Assembly: GCA_903900705.1 (NCBI GenBank)
Contig: CAIUOG010000117.1
Location: 1-62,133 of the forward strand
DNA from: an uncultured Acidobacteriia bacterium
GTDB lineage: Bacteria; Acidobacteriota; Terriglobia; Bryobacterales; Bryobacteraceae
Direction of reading: 5' to 3'
Length of the DNA stretch: 62,133 nucleotides
The notes beneath the pieces were generated by a model that saw only the letters and a program-made list of their open reading frames with translations, made no database searches and was not told the origin of the DNA. The position numbers and the translations under genes were made by a program. This document shows positions 52,180-61,674 of the stretch, in pieces (within the stretch, counting starts at the first letter, position 1; the number at the start of each line of letters is the position of its first letter).

Positions 52180-54051
52180 TTGGTGTTGCGACCGGTCCTC
52201 CTGATGCTGGCCTCCGCCCTGCTGGCGCCCGCCTGGGTGGAATCGGTGGAGTTTCCGTGGAATGCCTTTCCGAGGCCCCTGTGGGAACGCGAACTGGCCT
52301 GGCTCAAGAACATCGGAATCCGTCATGTAAGTCTGCCGCCGGGGCAGGATACGGCGCTGCTGGCGGATGTAATTCGCGTAGTGCGGACGCTGGGTCTGGA
52401 AGCGGATCTGGAAGGGCCCCTGCCCGAGGGGCTGCAGCCGTTGGCGAAGGCGCATGGCGGTCCGCTGACCGAACCGCTGCCGGGCGTTGTACGCGTATCC
52501 GCGCTGGCTTCTGATGCGCTCACACGAAGCCGCAGACTGCTCACCGGCGGTACGCCGTCCATCATCTGGACTGACGTGGAAGAGACGCTGACCCCTGCAG
52601 GTATACACCACGCGGGTGCGGTCAATTTCGCCGGAACCGAGACTGCCGCCACGGTGCCCCTGCGCCGCAATGCCCAGCTTTCCCGCTATTGGGGGGAGAC
52701 GTTGTCTTCCCTGCACGATTCGCCGCTGAATGCCCGCGCCGTGGCGCCGCCCACGCCTGGGGTGACCGTGCAGGAGTTTGTCTCCGATAAAGGGCCGTCG
52801 TTTGCTTCCATTGTCAACGCGACCGCGAAGCCCTGGACCGGCGAGATCCGGCTGCGCCACATCACGATTCCGAACGTCACGGTGCCCGCCCACGATTCCG
52901 CGTGGCTGCCTGTGAATGTGACGCTGCTTGCCGGGCCGCTCTGCAAGGACTGCAGCGCTTTTGCGCGGGCGAATCATCTGGTTTATGCCACGGCGGAACT
53001 CACCGCGATGGAGTATGAAAATGGCATCCTCGCCATGGAGTTCTCCGCGCCGTCGCGGGGTGAGGTGGTGCTCAGCCTGAGCCGGGAGCCGTCCGGCCCC
53101 TTTGTGGCAGGCGGCAAGCCTTCCGAGTTCGATTGGGACGAGAAGACGCAGCGCGTGCGCCTCACCATTCCCGCCGGCACGGGCGCGGGTGCGCATGTGC
53201 GCATCGGTCTGGCGATTGAAGCCCCGGACGCCACTGCTTTCTTCAGCAGCGCCAGGGTGCTGCTGATTGGCGAGACCAATCACCTGACGGCGGAGTTCTC
53301 TTCGGAAGCCATTGCGCAGCGCTCGCGCCTTCGCACCTCGCCTGAGTTCGCCTTCACGCAGGACGCGACAAAAGTGCCTCTGCAATTCGTCTACAACATC
53401 AAAGTTCCGGAGACGGCCATCCACGGCGACCATGCGGACCTTTCGATTGAGGCCGATGGCGCGCAGATGAGCCATGCCCGGCCGCAGTTGCTGCGCCCGG
53501 CGACCCTCCGTTTTACCGATGCGGTTTCCGTTCGCATGGCCGCGAACTCCACCATGCCACTCACCCCGGCCGTGGTGACGGTGAATCAGAAAGCCGGGCG
53601 GGAAATTACCGTATCTTTGCGCAATAATGCACCCGAAATCCGCACATTCCATCTGGAATTGAAGGCCGAGGGGCTCGGGTTTTCCCCGGAAGCCATGGAT
53701 GTGACGGTGGGAGCTTCGGCTTCCCGGGAATTACAGTTCCGCGTATTTGCCAGTAGTGCGGAGCCCGGGCTGCACTCGGGCGAGGCCGTGCTCTCCGGCG
53801 CGGCGAGAGCAAAGGAGCCGGTTCGCTTTTTGGTGGTACCGCCGGGCGACACGGTTTCCTGGAATGCGGATGGGTTTACCTTCCTCGAAAGCAGCAGGAC
53901 GCGCGCGTCATTCCTGCCGGGCCGGTGGCTCGAATTCCTGAACAAAGACAACGGCCACAACGCCATTACGCCGGGTGGCCGCGCTTTTGTGAATACGCCG
54001 CCCAAACGCCTGCAGGATCTGGAGCCGCTGCTCTCAGCGCCCCCCCGCTGA
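52180..54051 (+). CDS. Secreted multi-domain protein of unknown function (623 aa)
   Basis: TTG start, 3 bp after the DnaC-like gene. Signal peptide MVLRPVLLMLASALLAPAWV. Residues 20-180 resemble the start of a TIM-barrel glycosidase (AWLKNIGIRHVSLPPGQDT). The rest contains several beta-sandwich (Ig-like) segments. The last, about 470-580 (GREITVSLRNNAPEIRTFHLELKAEGLGFSPEAMDVTVGASASRELQFRVFASS), resembles a NPCBM-associated/NEW3 fold. No catalytic pair was identified; possibly a carbohydrate-binding partner of a degraded or related hydrolase. The end overlaps the convergent peptidase by 18 bp. Confidence 0.65.
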   Translation: MVLRPVLLMLASALLAPAWVESVEFPWNAFPRPLWERELAWLKNIGIRHVSLPPGQDTALLADVIRVVRTLGLEADLEGPLPEGLQPLAKAHGGPLTEPLPGVVRVSALASDALTRSRRLLTGGTPSIIWTDVEETLTPAGIHHAGAVNFAGTETAATVPLRRNAQLSRYWGETLSSLHDSPLNARAVAPPTPGVTVQEFVSDKGPSFASIVNATAKPWTGEIRLRHITIPNVTVPAHDSAWLPVNVTLLAGPLCKDCSAFARANHLVYATAELTAMEYENGILAMEFSAPSRGEVVLSLSREPSGPFVAGGKPSEFDWDEKTQRVRLTIPAGTGAGAHVRIGLAIEAPDATAFFSSARVLLIGETNHLTAEFSSEAIAQRSRLRTSPEFAFTQDATKVPLQFVYNIKVPETAIHGDHADLSIEADGAQMSHARPQLLRPATLRFTDAVSVRMAANSTMPLTPAVVTVNQKAGREITVSLRNNAPEIRTFHLELKAEGLGFSPEAMDVTVGASASRELQFRVFASSAEPGLHSGEAVLSGAARAKEPVRFLVVPPGDTVSWNADGFTFLESSRTRASFLPGRWLEFLNKDNGHNAITPGGRAFVNTPPKRLQDLEPLLSAPPR

Positions 54052-56268
54052 GGGCGGCAGATGCTCCAGAAAATACCGGGAAATCAGCTGGTAAACGTGC
54101 AGGGACGTACCGCGCCCTTCTGAGATGGAATGCGTCCGGTTCGGGTATTCCATAAAATCAAAAGCCTTATCCAGTTCAATCAGCCGGTTCACCAGGCGCT
54201 CGGTGCCCTGGAAGTGCACGTTGTCATCACCGCTGCCGTGAACGATCAGCAGTTTCCCCTTCAGACCCTCCGCGAAATTGATGGCCGAGCCCTTCTGATA
54301 GCCCGCCGCATTCTCATCCGGCAGCCCCATGTAGCGTTCCTGGTAGATGGTGTCGTAGAGTTTCTGATCCGGCACCGGGGCCACCGCCACGCCGACTTTG
54401 TACAAATCGGGCGACCGGAACATCAGGTTCAGGGTGTTGGTTCCGCCGCCGCTCCAGCCCCAGACGCCGATTCGTTCCGGGTCGATGTAGCTGCGCTGCG
54501 CGATGAGCTTTCGCAGGGCCTCGGCCTGTTCTTTTGACGAAAGATCGCCGACGGAACCGTAGATCACTTTCCGCCAGGCGCGGCCTTTTGGCGCGGGCGT
54601 GCCGCGGTTGTCGAAGCTGGCAATCAGATAGCCTTCGTTCGCGAGCGCGCGGTGGAACAACGCATTCCGCCCGCCCCAACGGTCGCCTACGGTGGCGGAC
54701 GCGGGTTCGCCGTAGATGTGCACGATCAGCGGATACTTCTTCTTTGCGTCGAACTTCGCGGGCCGGATCAGCGAGCCATCAATCACGGTACCGTCGTCGA
54801 GTTTCACCTGAAAGAATTCCGCCGGGGCTTTCAACAGATCGCCCGCGTTCTCCTGGAGGGCGGCGTTGTCCTCCAGCAGGCGGACGCGTTTGTGATCAGG
54901 AAGGCTGATCAGGTCGATCACGGGTACATGATCGAATCGGGAATAGGTATGAAAGGCCCATTTGCAGTCGGGCGAAATGTCGTAGCTGTGGGTGCCGGGC
55001 TGATTGTTGGGCGTGAGGAGTGTGCCGGCGCCGGGCGCGCCGAGCTTCGCGCGGTAGAGATAATCCTGCGTGGCGTTCCGCGGCGAGGCCAGATAGTAGA
55101 GCCAGTTACTCTCCGGGTCAATCCGCGCGATTCCCATCACATCGCTCGGCGCGGTGGTGATCAACTGTGGCGCTGCGCCGGAACGGGGCGCGAGCCAGGC
55201 GTGCCGCCAGCCACCGCGCTCGCTCAGCCAGAGCAGTTGTTTGCCCTGGTCGACCCAGTCGAAAGCGCCGACGCGGACATCCACCCAGGCGTCGTCTTTA
55301 TCTTCGAAAAAGCTGACAGGCTTGCCGGAAGCGGCATTGGCCAGCCAGACCGAGAGGTGGTTCTGCAGGCGGTTCAGTTGTCCGATCACAAGTTCGGAGG
55401 AATTGCCGGCCCAGTCCATGCGAAACAGGTAGTTGTTGCGCGGGTCGCCGGGGATCTCCATCCAGCGCGTCGGACCGCCCTCCGCGCTCACCACGCCAAT
55501 GCGCGCGGCGGAATTCACGGTGCCGGTTTTTGGGTAGGGGATCTGCGTGATTTTCGGATAAAGGCTGTCGGTGTTATTGATAATGGTGTACTTTTCCACG
55601 CCCGTGGAATCGAACTGCCAGTAGGCGATGGCGCGGCTGTCCGGGCTCCAGCGGAAGCAGTCCCGCAGCGAGAGCTCTTCTTCGTAGACCCAGTCGGAAG
55701 TGCCGTTAATGGTGGTTTCCGAGCCATCTTTCGTGAGCGCCAGGACACTGCCGGAGGCGATTTCCTCCACGTAGACGTTGTTGGTCCGCACGTAGGCCAC
55801 GCGTTTTCCATCGGGCGAGAACTTTGCGAACATCAGGCTGGAGGGTGGCGCGCCGGCGCCGATCTTTTTGAGGGAATGGGCGGCAGTATTGAGAATCCAG
55901 TAATCGCCGCGTGTGTTGTCGCGCCAGACCTTCTTCGTGTTGGTGAACAGGAGCAGTTGCTGTGCGTTGGCGGACCAATGGTAGTCGGAGATGGCGAGAG
56001 CGGCGGCTGCTCCCGGTGGCGTGAGCGCGGCGGCGGAGATGAGCACGGTGCGTTTGCCGGTGGCGGTTTCGTAGCGGATGATTTCGCCGCTCTCCACGGT
56101 GGTGTAGGCGGCGCCGCCGTCGATCCAGCGCGCCGGGCCGAAGCCCTTAGCCCGCAGTTCCGGGGAGGTGATGATGCGGCGCAACTGGCGGTCGAGTTCA
56201 TCGGAGCCTTTCAGGCTGGTGAGGGCGAGGAGCGCGAGCGCGACGATACTGTAGACAGGACAACGCAT
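54034..56268 (-). CDS. Secreted dipeptidyl-peptidase IV-type S9B peptidase
   Basis: 744 aa. Signal peptide MRCPVYSIVALALLALTSLKGS. Beta-propeller (about 45-470) with the Glu pair that binds the substrate N-terminus in DWVYEEELSLRDCFRWSPD. Catalytic hydrolase domain (about 490-744): Ser in GVWGWSGGGT, Asp in HGSGDDNVHFQG and His in PNRTHSISEG. The residue pattern is that of DPP-IV, which removes X-Pro or X-Ala dipeptides from peptides in the periplasm. ATG 56268 is preferred over the long upstream frame because it begins the signal peptide. Confidence 0.92.
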   Translation of the reverse strand: MRCPVYSIVALALLALTSLKGSDELDRQLRRIITSPELRAKGFGPARWIDGGAAYTTVESGEIIRYETATGKRTVLISAAALTPPGAAAALAISDYHWSANAQQLLLFTNTKKVWRDNTRGDYWILNTAAHSLKKIGAGAPPSSLMFAKFSPDGKRVAYVRTNNVYVEEIASGSVLALTKDGSETTINGTSDWVYEEELSLRDCFRWSPDSRAIAYWQFDSTGVEKYTIINNTDSLYPKITQIPYPKTGTVNSAARIGVVSAEGGPTRWMEIPGDPRNNYLFRMDWAGNSSELVIGQLNRLQNHLSVWLANAASGKPVSFFEDKDDAWVDVRVGAFDWVDQGKQLLWLSERGGWRHAWLAPRSGAAPQLITTAPSDVMGIARIDPESNWLYYLASPRNATQDYLYRAKLGAPGAGTLLTPNNQPGTHSYDISPDCKWAFHTYSRFDHVPVIDLISLPDHKRVRLLEDNAALQENAGDLLKAPAEFFQVKLDDGTVIDGSLIRPAKFDAKKKYPLIVHIYGEPASATVGDRWGGRNALFHRALANEGYLIASFDNRGTPAPKGRAWRKVIYGSVGDLSSKEQAEALRKLIAQRSYIDPERIGVWGWSGGGTNTLNLMFRSPDLYKVGVAVAPVPDQKLYDTIYQERYMGLPDENAAGYQKGSAINFAEGLKGKLLIVHGSGDDNVHFQGTERLVNRLIELDKAFDFMEYPNRTHSISEGRGTSLHVYQLISRYFLEHLPPSAGGR

Positions 56269-57196
56269 GTTGATACAGGATACCGGAAACACCAGCCGCA
56301 GGGCATTTCTCGCCGGAAGCCTGAGCGCCGCCGCTCTTCGCGGCGCGCAGGCGCGCCCATCGGTCGCCATCACGATGGATGACATGCACTGGATGCGTCT
56401 GGCGCAACCGATGCAGGTGAATGGCCGGATTCTTTCCATCGCGGGCCGCCACAACCTGCAGTTCGCGCTCTTTGTGATCGGCCAAAACGCCGACAGCGAC
56501 ACGGGACGGGCGATTGTGCGCGGTTGGCAGGCGGCCGGACACCTGATCGGCAACCATACCTGGTCGCACCGGCGCTATGCGGCCGGCATGACTTTCGAAG
56601 ACTTCTCCGCCGATGTGCTGCGCGGGGACGCGGTGCTCAAAGACAGCCTGAGCAGTCCGCGTCTGTTCCGCTTTCCCACGCTGGCCGAGGGCGATACCGT
56701 AGTGAAGCGCGACCAGATGCGCGAGTGTCTGCGGCAGCACGGGTATCGCAACGGGCACGTCACCATCGACGCGTCGGACTGGTATTACGATGCCCGCCTC
56801 GCCGAGCGCCTGAAGCGGGAACCGGGCTTCGATGTGAAGCGTTTCCGGCAGCCCTATCTGGACCATCTGTGGGAGCGGGCGCAGTTCTACGACGGGCTCT
56901 CGCGGCGCGTGCTGGGCCGCAGCGTGCCGCACACGCTGCTGATCCACTACAACCTGCTGAATTCACTGTTTCTGGAAGACGTGCTCGGCATGTTTATCCA
57001 GCGTGGCTGGCGTATCGCGGGCGCCGGGGAAACGTTTCAGGACGCGGTGTTTCAGCGAAGCCCGAACTCGATGCCTTCGGGCCAATCGCTGCTCTGGGCA
57101 TTGGCGAAGGAATCGGGGAAGTTCGATTCGGAGTTGCGATACCCGGGTGAAGACGATGTTTATGAGAAGCCGAAGCTGGATCGTCTGGGGTTATAG
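56267..57196 (+). CDS. Secreted polysaccharide deacetylase (NodB-like)
   Basis: 309 aa. Tat-like leader with SRRAFLAGSLSAAALRGAQA. NodB fold: general base Asp in VAITMDDMHWM, metal His in IGNHTWSHRRY (HxxxH) and a distant catalytic motif in IDASDWYYDARLA. The family removes N- or O-acetyl groups from chitin, peptidoglycan or other polymers. The start ATG at 56267 overlaps the divergent peptidase ATG by two bases (CATG), so one may begin elsewhere, for example TTG 56270. Confidence 0.85.
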   Translation: MLIQDTGNTSRRAFLAGSLSAAALRGAQARPSVAITMDDMHWMRLAQPMQVNGRILSIAGRHNLQFALFVIGQNADSDTGRAIVRGWQAAGHLIGNHTWSHRRYAAGMTFEDFSADVLRGDAVLKDSLSSPRLFRFPTLAEGDTVVKRDQMRECLRQHGYRNGHVTIDASDWYYDARLAERLKREPGFDVKRFRQPYLDHLWERAQFYDGLSRRVLGRSVPHTLLIHYNLLNSLFLEDVLGMFIQRGWRIAGAGETFQDAVFQRSPNSMPSGQSLLWALAKESGKFDSELRYPGEDDVYEKPKLDRLGL

Positions 57197-57207
57197 GCTC
57201 CACGAAA

Positions 57208-57237
57208 AAGGGCCGGGATCGTGTGATCCCGGCCCTT
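57208..57237. terminator. Strong bidirectional hairpin terminator
   Basis: AAGGGCCGGGATC (57208-57220), loop GTGT, GATCCCGGCCCTT (57225-57237), thirteen perfect pairs. On the minus strand it is followed by five T's, a classic intrinsic terminator for the E2/lipB/lpd operon that ends at 57263. On the plus strand GTTGGTTT follows, weaker, after the deacetylase stop. Confidence 0.85.
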
Positions 57238-57262
57238 GTTGGTTTAGAGGTGTCGTCGAACT

Positions 57263-58582
57263 TTACAGAATCTCTTCCGACCAGTTTTCGAGGATGGACT
57301 TCACTTTGCCGGTGAACTGATCGCCCAGCGCGCCATCGATCAGGCGATGGTCGAACGTGAGGGCGAGGAAGCACTGGGAGCGGATAGCAATCGCGTCGTC
57401 AATCACCACCGGAACCTTCTCGATGGTGCCGACGCCGAGGATGGCTACCTGCGGCTGGTTGATGACGGGCGTGGCGAAGACGCTGCCGAAGCTGCCGAAG
57501 TTGGTGATGGAGAAGGTGCCGCCCTGGATCTCATCCGGCTTCAGCTGTTTGGCGCGGGCTCGGCTGGCGAGATCGACGATCGACCGCTGGAGGCCGAGCA
57601 CGTTTTTCTCATCCGCATTGCGGATCACCGGTACGATGAGGCCGCCATCGAGGGCAACGGCGATGCCGACGTTGATGTCGTTATGGAAGAGGATGTTGGC
57701 GCCGTCGATGGACGCGTTCAGCAGGGGGAAGGAACGAAGCGCTTCCACGGCGGCGCGGGTGACGAACGGCAGGAAGGTGAGCGACATGCCGTAGCGGGCC
57801 GCGAAGTCGTCCTTGTGCTTCGCGCGCATCTTCGCCACCTTCGTCATATCGACGCGGTGCACGGTGGTGACGTGGGCGGAGGTCCGCTTGCTCATCACCA
57901 TGTGATCGGCGATCTTCTGCCGCATGTTGCTCATGGGCTCCACGCGGGTACGAGCCGTGGGGCCGGGCTGGGCGACGGGGGCCACTGCCGCGGGAGCGAC
58001 TGCCGCCGGAGCAGGTTTGGGCGCGGGAGCCGCGGGCGCCGCGGCGGCTGCAACGGGCGCCGCGGCCGGAGCGGTCTGCGCCTTCAGGTAGCCTTCCACG
58101 TCTTCCTTCGTGATGCGACCACCGGCGCCGGTGCCGGCGATCTTCGAAAGGTCGAGATTGTTCTCGCGCGCCATTTTGCGGACGAGCGGGGACAGGGGGC
58201 CGGCCGGTGTTGTTACCGATGCCGAGACCGGAGCCGAGACCGGAGCCGAGACCGCCGGGGCGGGTGCTTCGATCACCGGAGCCGACGCACCCGGAGCTGC
58301 GGGAGCCGCTTCCACTACCGGGGCCGGAGCGGCGACCGGAGCACTGGCTCCGTCACTGATCCGCGCGACCACGGTGTTCACGCCGACCGTCTGGCCTTCC
58401 GGCACCAGCACTTCGGCCAGAACGCCGGAGGCGGGCGACGGAATTTCCGTGTCCACCTTATCGGTGGAAATCTCAAACAAGGGTTCGTCGCGTTCAACCG
58501 TTTCGCCGGCCTTTTTCAGCCACTTGGTCAACGTTCCTTCGACGATGCTTTCGCCCATCTGGGGCATCACGACGTCTGTCAT
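57263..58582 (-). CDS. Dihydrolipoamide acyltransferase (E2 of 2-oxoacid dehydrogenase)
   Basis: 439 aa. Lipoyl domain (1-75) with the modified Lys in EISTDKVDTEIPSP, an Ala/Pro linker, a peripheral-subunit-binding domain (about 128-165; PLVRKMARENNLDLSKIAGTGAGGRITKEDV), a second long Ala/Pro linker and the acyltransferase core ending with the catalytic His in LALTFDHRLIDGALG (HxxxDG). The single lipoyl domain and sequence style suit pyruvate, 2-oxoglutarate or branched-chain complexes; E1 is absent from the window. Last gene of the operon. Confidence 0.9.
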   Translation of the reverse strand: MTDVVMPQMGESIVEGTLTKWLKKAGETVERDEPLFEISTDKVDTEIPSPASGVLAEVLVPEGQTVGVNTVVARISDGASAPVAAPAPVVEAAPAAPGASAPVIEAPAPAVSAPVSAPVSASVTTPAGPLSPLVRKMARENNLDLSKIAGTGAGGRITKEDVEGYLKAQTAPAAAPVAAAAAPAAPAPKPAPAAVAPAAVAPVAQPGPTARTRVEPMSNMRQKIADHMVMSKRTSAHVTTVHRVDMTKVAKMRAKHKDDFAARYGMSLTFLPFVTRAAVEALRSFPLLNASIDGANILFHNDINVGIAVALDGGLIVPVIRNADEKNVLGLQRSIVDLASRARAKQLKPDEIQGGTFSITNFGSFGSVFATPVINQPQVAILGVGTIEKVPVVIDDAIAIRSQCFLALTFDHRLIDGALGDQFTGKVKSILENWSEEIL

Positions 58583-59283
58583 TGCGCAAACTCTCCAGTT
58601 AAAACAGGTTCCTGAACCTGCATCTCAAAATCAAAAATTCTGCCGAAGTGGCGGCTGAGGGCCTGCTTCACTTCCGCCGTGTCCGCATGAACACCGAGGG
58701 CCGCCATGGAAGTCACCGGTCTGGTGAGACCGCACGGCACGATGTACTGAAAATACTGAAGGTCCGTTGTCACATTCAACGCCCAACCGTGCGTGGAGAC
58801 CCACCGGCTGAGGTGCACGCCGATTGCCGCGACCTTGGCCGCCCGGTCCCCTTCGCCAACCCAGACACCGGTCAGCTTCGGAATCCGTTCCCCGCGAATA
58901 CCAAACTCTTCCAGAGTATCAATCAAAACCTGCTCGATGGCGCGGACGAACGCGCCGACGTCCCGTTTCCACTCGCGGAGGTCCATGATGGGGTAGCCCA
59001 CCACCTGGCCGGGGCCGTGATAGGTGACATCCCCGCCGCGATCGGTTTCGTACAGCTCCACGCCCTTTTGACGGAGCAGTGTTTCCGGAGCCAGCAGGTT
59101 TTCCTCATGACCATTGCGACCGATCGTGATCACATGAGGATGCTCGACGAAGAGCAGATGATCGGTTCCCTGGCTCAGCTTCCGGGGCGCGGCAAGTTCA
59201 TGCTGCACCGCCAAAGCCTCGCCATAGGGCATCCGGCCCAGATCGCGGACGATGCAGGGCCGGAGAGTTGCGGAATCAGGCAT
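58579..59283 (-). CDS. lipB: Octanoyl-[acyl-carrier-protein]:protein N-octanoyltransferase LipB
   Basis: 234 aa. Transfers octanoate from ACP to lipoyl domains. Motifs: RGGDVTYHGPGQVVGYPIMDL, the Lys in AKVAAIGV, and the catalytic Cys in YIVPCGLTRPVTS. It sits between E3 and the E2 it would modify; overlaps E2 by 4 bp and lpd by 8 bp. The sulfur-inserting LipA is not in the window. Confidence 0.95.
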   Translation of the reverse strand: MPDSATLRPCIVRDLGRMPYGEALAVQHELAAPRKLSQGTDHLLFVEHPHVITIGRNGHEENLLAPETLLRQKGVELYETDRGGDVTYHGPGQVVGYPIMDLREWKRDVGAFVRAIEQVLIDTLEEFGIRGERIPKLTGVWVGEGDRAAKVAAIGVHLSRWVSTHGWALNVTTDLQYFQYIVPCGLTRPVTSMAALGVHADTAEVKQALSRHFGRIFDFEMQVQEPVLTGEFAQ

Positions 59284-60670
59284 TGATGGCCAGGCCGTAC
59301 ACGTTCTGGAACGCTTCGCCCACCGCTTCGTAGATAGTGGGATGCGCGTGGATGGTATGCATCATGGTCTCCACGGTGGCTTCCGCTTCCATCGCCGTCA
59401 CGGCTTCGGAAATGAGTTCATAGGCCTGCGGACCGATGATGTGGACGCCCAGGATTTCGCCATACTTCGCGTCCGCCACCACCTTCACAAAGCCGTCGTG
59501 AGAGCCGAGGATGGTGGCCTTGCTGTTGCCGGCGAAGGGGAACTTGCCGACCTTCACGTCATAACCGGCGGCCTTCGCCTGCGATTCCGTGAGGCCGACG
59601 CTGCCGATGCCGGGTTCGGTGTAGGTTGCGCCCGGAATGCGGTTGCGATTGATGGGCGTGGTCGGCTTGCCCGCGATGGTCGCGACAGCGACCATGCCCT
59701 GCGCGGAGGCCACGTGCGCCAGCTGGGGGGTGCCCGCCACCACGTCGCCGATGGCATAGATGCCGGGTTCGGCGGTCTGCTGGAACCGGTTCACTTTGAT
59801 GAAGCCGCGATCCACTTCCACTTTGGTGTTTTCGAGGCCGATTTTTGCGGTGTTGGGCGCGCGGCCGACGGCCACCAGAAGCTTTTCGGCTTCCACGTCT
59901 TCCACCTTGCCGTTGGCGAGCGTGACCTTCATTTTGACGCCGGTGGCGGTGCGGGCAATGTCGCTGCACTTCGCGCCGGTTTCGATGCGGATTTTGCTCT
60001 TCTTAAAGACGCGTTCCAGTTCCTTCGAAACTTCCTCGTCTTCCACCGGCACGATGCGGGGCATCATTTCAAAGATGCTGACTTCCGAGCCAAACCGTTT
60101 GAACATGGAGCCGAACTCCACGCCCACCGCGCCCGCGCCAATGACGGCGAGCGACTTCGGCACGGCCTGCAGGTTCAGGATCTCAATGTTCGTGAGGATC
60201 TTATCGGCATCGGGTTCGAGACCGGGCAGCATGCGCGCCACCGAGCCGGTGGCGATCAGGATGTTCTTCGTTTCGAGCACCTGCGTGCCTTTGTCCGAGG
60301 TCACTTCCACCTTGCCGGCGCCGAGGATTTTGCCGAAGCCTTTGATCCATTCGACCTTGTTCTTCTTCATCAGGAACTCGACGCCCCTGGCGTGTTTGTT
60401 CACGATGCCGTTTTTGCGGTCGATGACTTTAGGGAAGTTGAGGGTGGGCGCATCGATAGTGATGCCTTCGTCCGCCGAATGGTTGGCGAAGCTCCAGAGC
60501 TCCGCGGTATGGAGCAGCGCCTTGGTCGGGATGCATCCCACGTGGAGACAGGTTCCGCCCAGTTTGCCGTCTTTTTCAATAATGGCGGTTTTGAGGCCAT
60601 ACTGGCCCGCCCGCACTGCCGCCGAGTAGCCACCCGGCCCGCTGCCGATCACAATCAGGTCGTAAGTCAC
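59276..60670 (-). CDS. lpdA: Dihydrolipoamide dehydrogenase (E3)
   Basis: 464 aa from GTG 60670, preceded by GGAGAT. FAD-binding motif LIVIGSGPGGYSAAVRAGQYG, redox-active disulfide GGTCLHVGCIPTKAL, NAD motif VIGAGAVGVEFGSMFKRFG and C-terminal catalytic His-Glu in HTIHAHPTIYEAVGEA. Reoxidises the lipoyl groups of E2 and passes electrons to NAD. First gene of the lpd-lipB-E2 operon. Confidence 0.96.
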   Translation of the reverse strand: MTYDLIVIGSGPGGYSAAVRAGQYGLKTAIIEKDGKLGGTCLHVGCIPTKALLHTAELWSFANHSADEGITIDAPTLNFPKVIDRKNGIVNKHARGVEFLMKKNKVEWIKGFGKILGAGKVEVTSDKGTQVLETKNILIATGSVARMLPGLEPDADKILTNIEILNLQAVPKSLAVIGAGAVGVEFGSMFKRFGSEVSIFEMMPRIVPVEDEEVSKELERVFKKSKIRIETGAKCSDIARTATGVKMKVTLANGKVEDVEAEKLLVAVGRAPNTAKIGLENTKVEVDRGFIKVNRFQQTAEPGIYAIGDVVAGTPQLAHVASAQGMVAVATIAGKPTTPINRNRIPGATYTEPGIGSVGLTESQAKAAGYDVKVGKFPFAGNSKATILGSHDGFVKVVADAKYGEILGVHIIGPQAYELISEAVTAMEAEATVETMMHTIHAHPTIYEAVGEAFQNVYGLAINA

Positions 60671-60685
60671 GTATCTCCATTCTAC

Positions 60686-61096
60686 ATGGCGCGCATTGAC
60701 TGTCATGAAGCAGTGGCGCGCCTGATCTTGTTCGTTTTCCTTGCTTTAGCGGCTCCGGCGAGCGCCGGGCCGCCGGAAAAGGCAACCGCTCCGAAGGCGG
60801 TTCCCGCAGCCCCGCCGGCAAGTAGCCGCACCACGGGACTTCCTCCCCGATTCGATTCCGGTGGAGGGCGACAGGATTCTTTCCTCGCCGGGAACCGCGC
60901 GGCGGGCTCCGGTCTGCGCCCGGGGAGCCGCGTTTCAGGGCGACATTGTGGCGGGAAGAGCGGAGGGCGGGGCTCCCTGCATCGCGATTTGATGCAAAAA
61001 ACAGGTGCAAAAACGGGTGAAACGGCGCGAAAAGGGCCCCGAGTGGTGCAGGAAAAGCTGGGCTCCCGCGCACTGATTTGGCAGGCTGGCTTTTAG
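60686..61096 (+). CDS. Possible small exported protein, uncertain and perhaps frameshifted
   Basis: 136 codons starting MARIDCHEAVARLILFVFLALAAPASA, a credible signal peptide, divergent from lpdA with 15 bp between starts. After about residue 45 the frame turns into low-complexity Ser/Arg/Gly. A different frame gives more protein-like text there (GDIVAGRAEGGAPCIAI). Either the ORF is spurious in its second half or the region carries a frameshift and decay. Treat as tentative. Confidence 0.35.
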   Translation: MARIDCHEAVARLILFVFLALAAPASAGPPEKATAPKAVPAAPPASSRTTGLPPRFDSGGGRQDSFLAGNRAAGSGLRPGSRVSGRHCGGKSGGRGSLHRDLMQKTGAKTGETARKGPRVVQEKLGSRALIWQAGF

Positions 61097-61446
61097 AATC
61101 AATCACATGGCAGGTTCGTTCCGCAATTTTTTCGTTTTTTGCGGCAAAAAGGAGGCTGGAGGCGGGGTTGGCGGTCTGAGCGTCGCGGCGGTGGGGATGG
61201 AAGTTGGTCACGACATGGTTATTGCATGGCGAGGCTGGGCGGAGAGGCGCGGTCCGGGTGTAAGTTGATGAGCGGACGGGGGATATAGTTTTAGAATTTG
61301 CGGGAACGGGGCCCGTGGGTGAAGCCGGTTATTCGTACGGGGGATCGGGTGGTCCATCGGGGGGGGGGCCGGCAGGGCTGCCCGGCACGAGTTCGAAGGT
61401 TTCACGGATTCGAGCCGTGCCGCCCAACCTGCTGCGCGAGCCGCGG
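61097..61446. other. Non-coding, composition-disturbed stretch
   Basis: About 350 bp without a convincing gene. It contains T-runs (GCAATTTTTTCGTTTTTTGCGG near 61120, partly self-complementary), poly-G (61362-61369), and two near-identical short words, ttttagaat at about 61093 and 61290. It separates the last operon from the integrase and VapC fragments and looks like decayed mobile DNA. Confidence 0.5.
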
Positions 61447-61674
61447 CCTACCGCGCGCCCTGATGAGGGGCTGCATCTGAAAATCGAGGATCGGCAAGAC
61501 GGCAGGATGCCATCTGTTCGGGCATACGATGGCTCGCTGATGGTGGAGCACGGGGCGGATATCCGGGTGATTCAGGAGATGCCGGGGCATGTGAAGCTAT
61601 CGACCACAGAGTCCTATCTACGCGGGTCCCGACGTGGCGGGTCCGCTCAAGCGGCTCGCCGCGATGCCGGGTGA
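61447..61674 (+). pseudogene. C-terminal remnant of a tyrosine recombinase/phage integrase
   Basis: The frame reads LMVEHGADIRVIQEMPGHVKLSTTESYL near its end, matching the integrase segment (GADIR-x-IQEMLGH-x-LSTT-x-Y). The active-site Tyr position (ESYL) is present, but the upstream HxLRH box and all earlier catalytic parts are missing or scrambled (PSVRAYDGSLM). Ends in a different tail. An old insertion remnant. Confidence 0.7.

Noticed and set aside
54652-56382. Plus-strand open frame of 576 codons opposite the S9 peptidase
   Set aside because: Antisense to a peptidase with a complete catalytic triad; no signal or domain seen.
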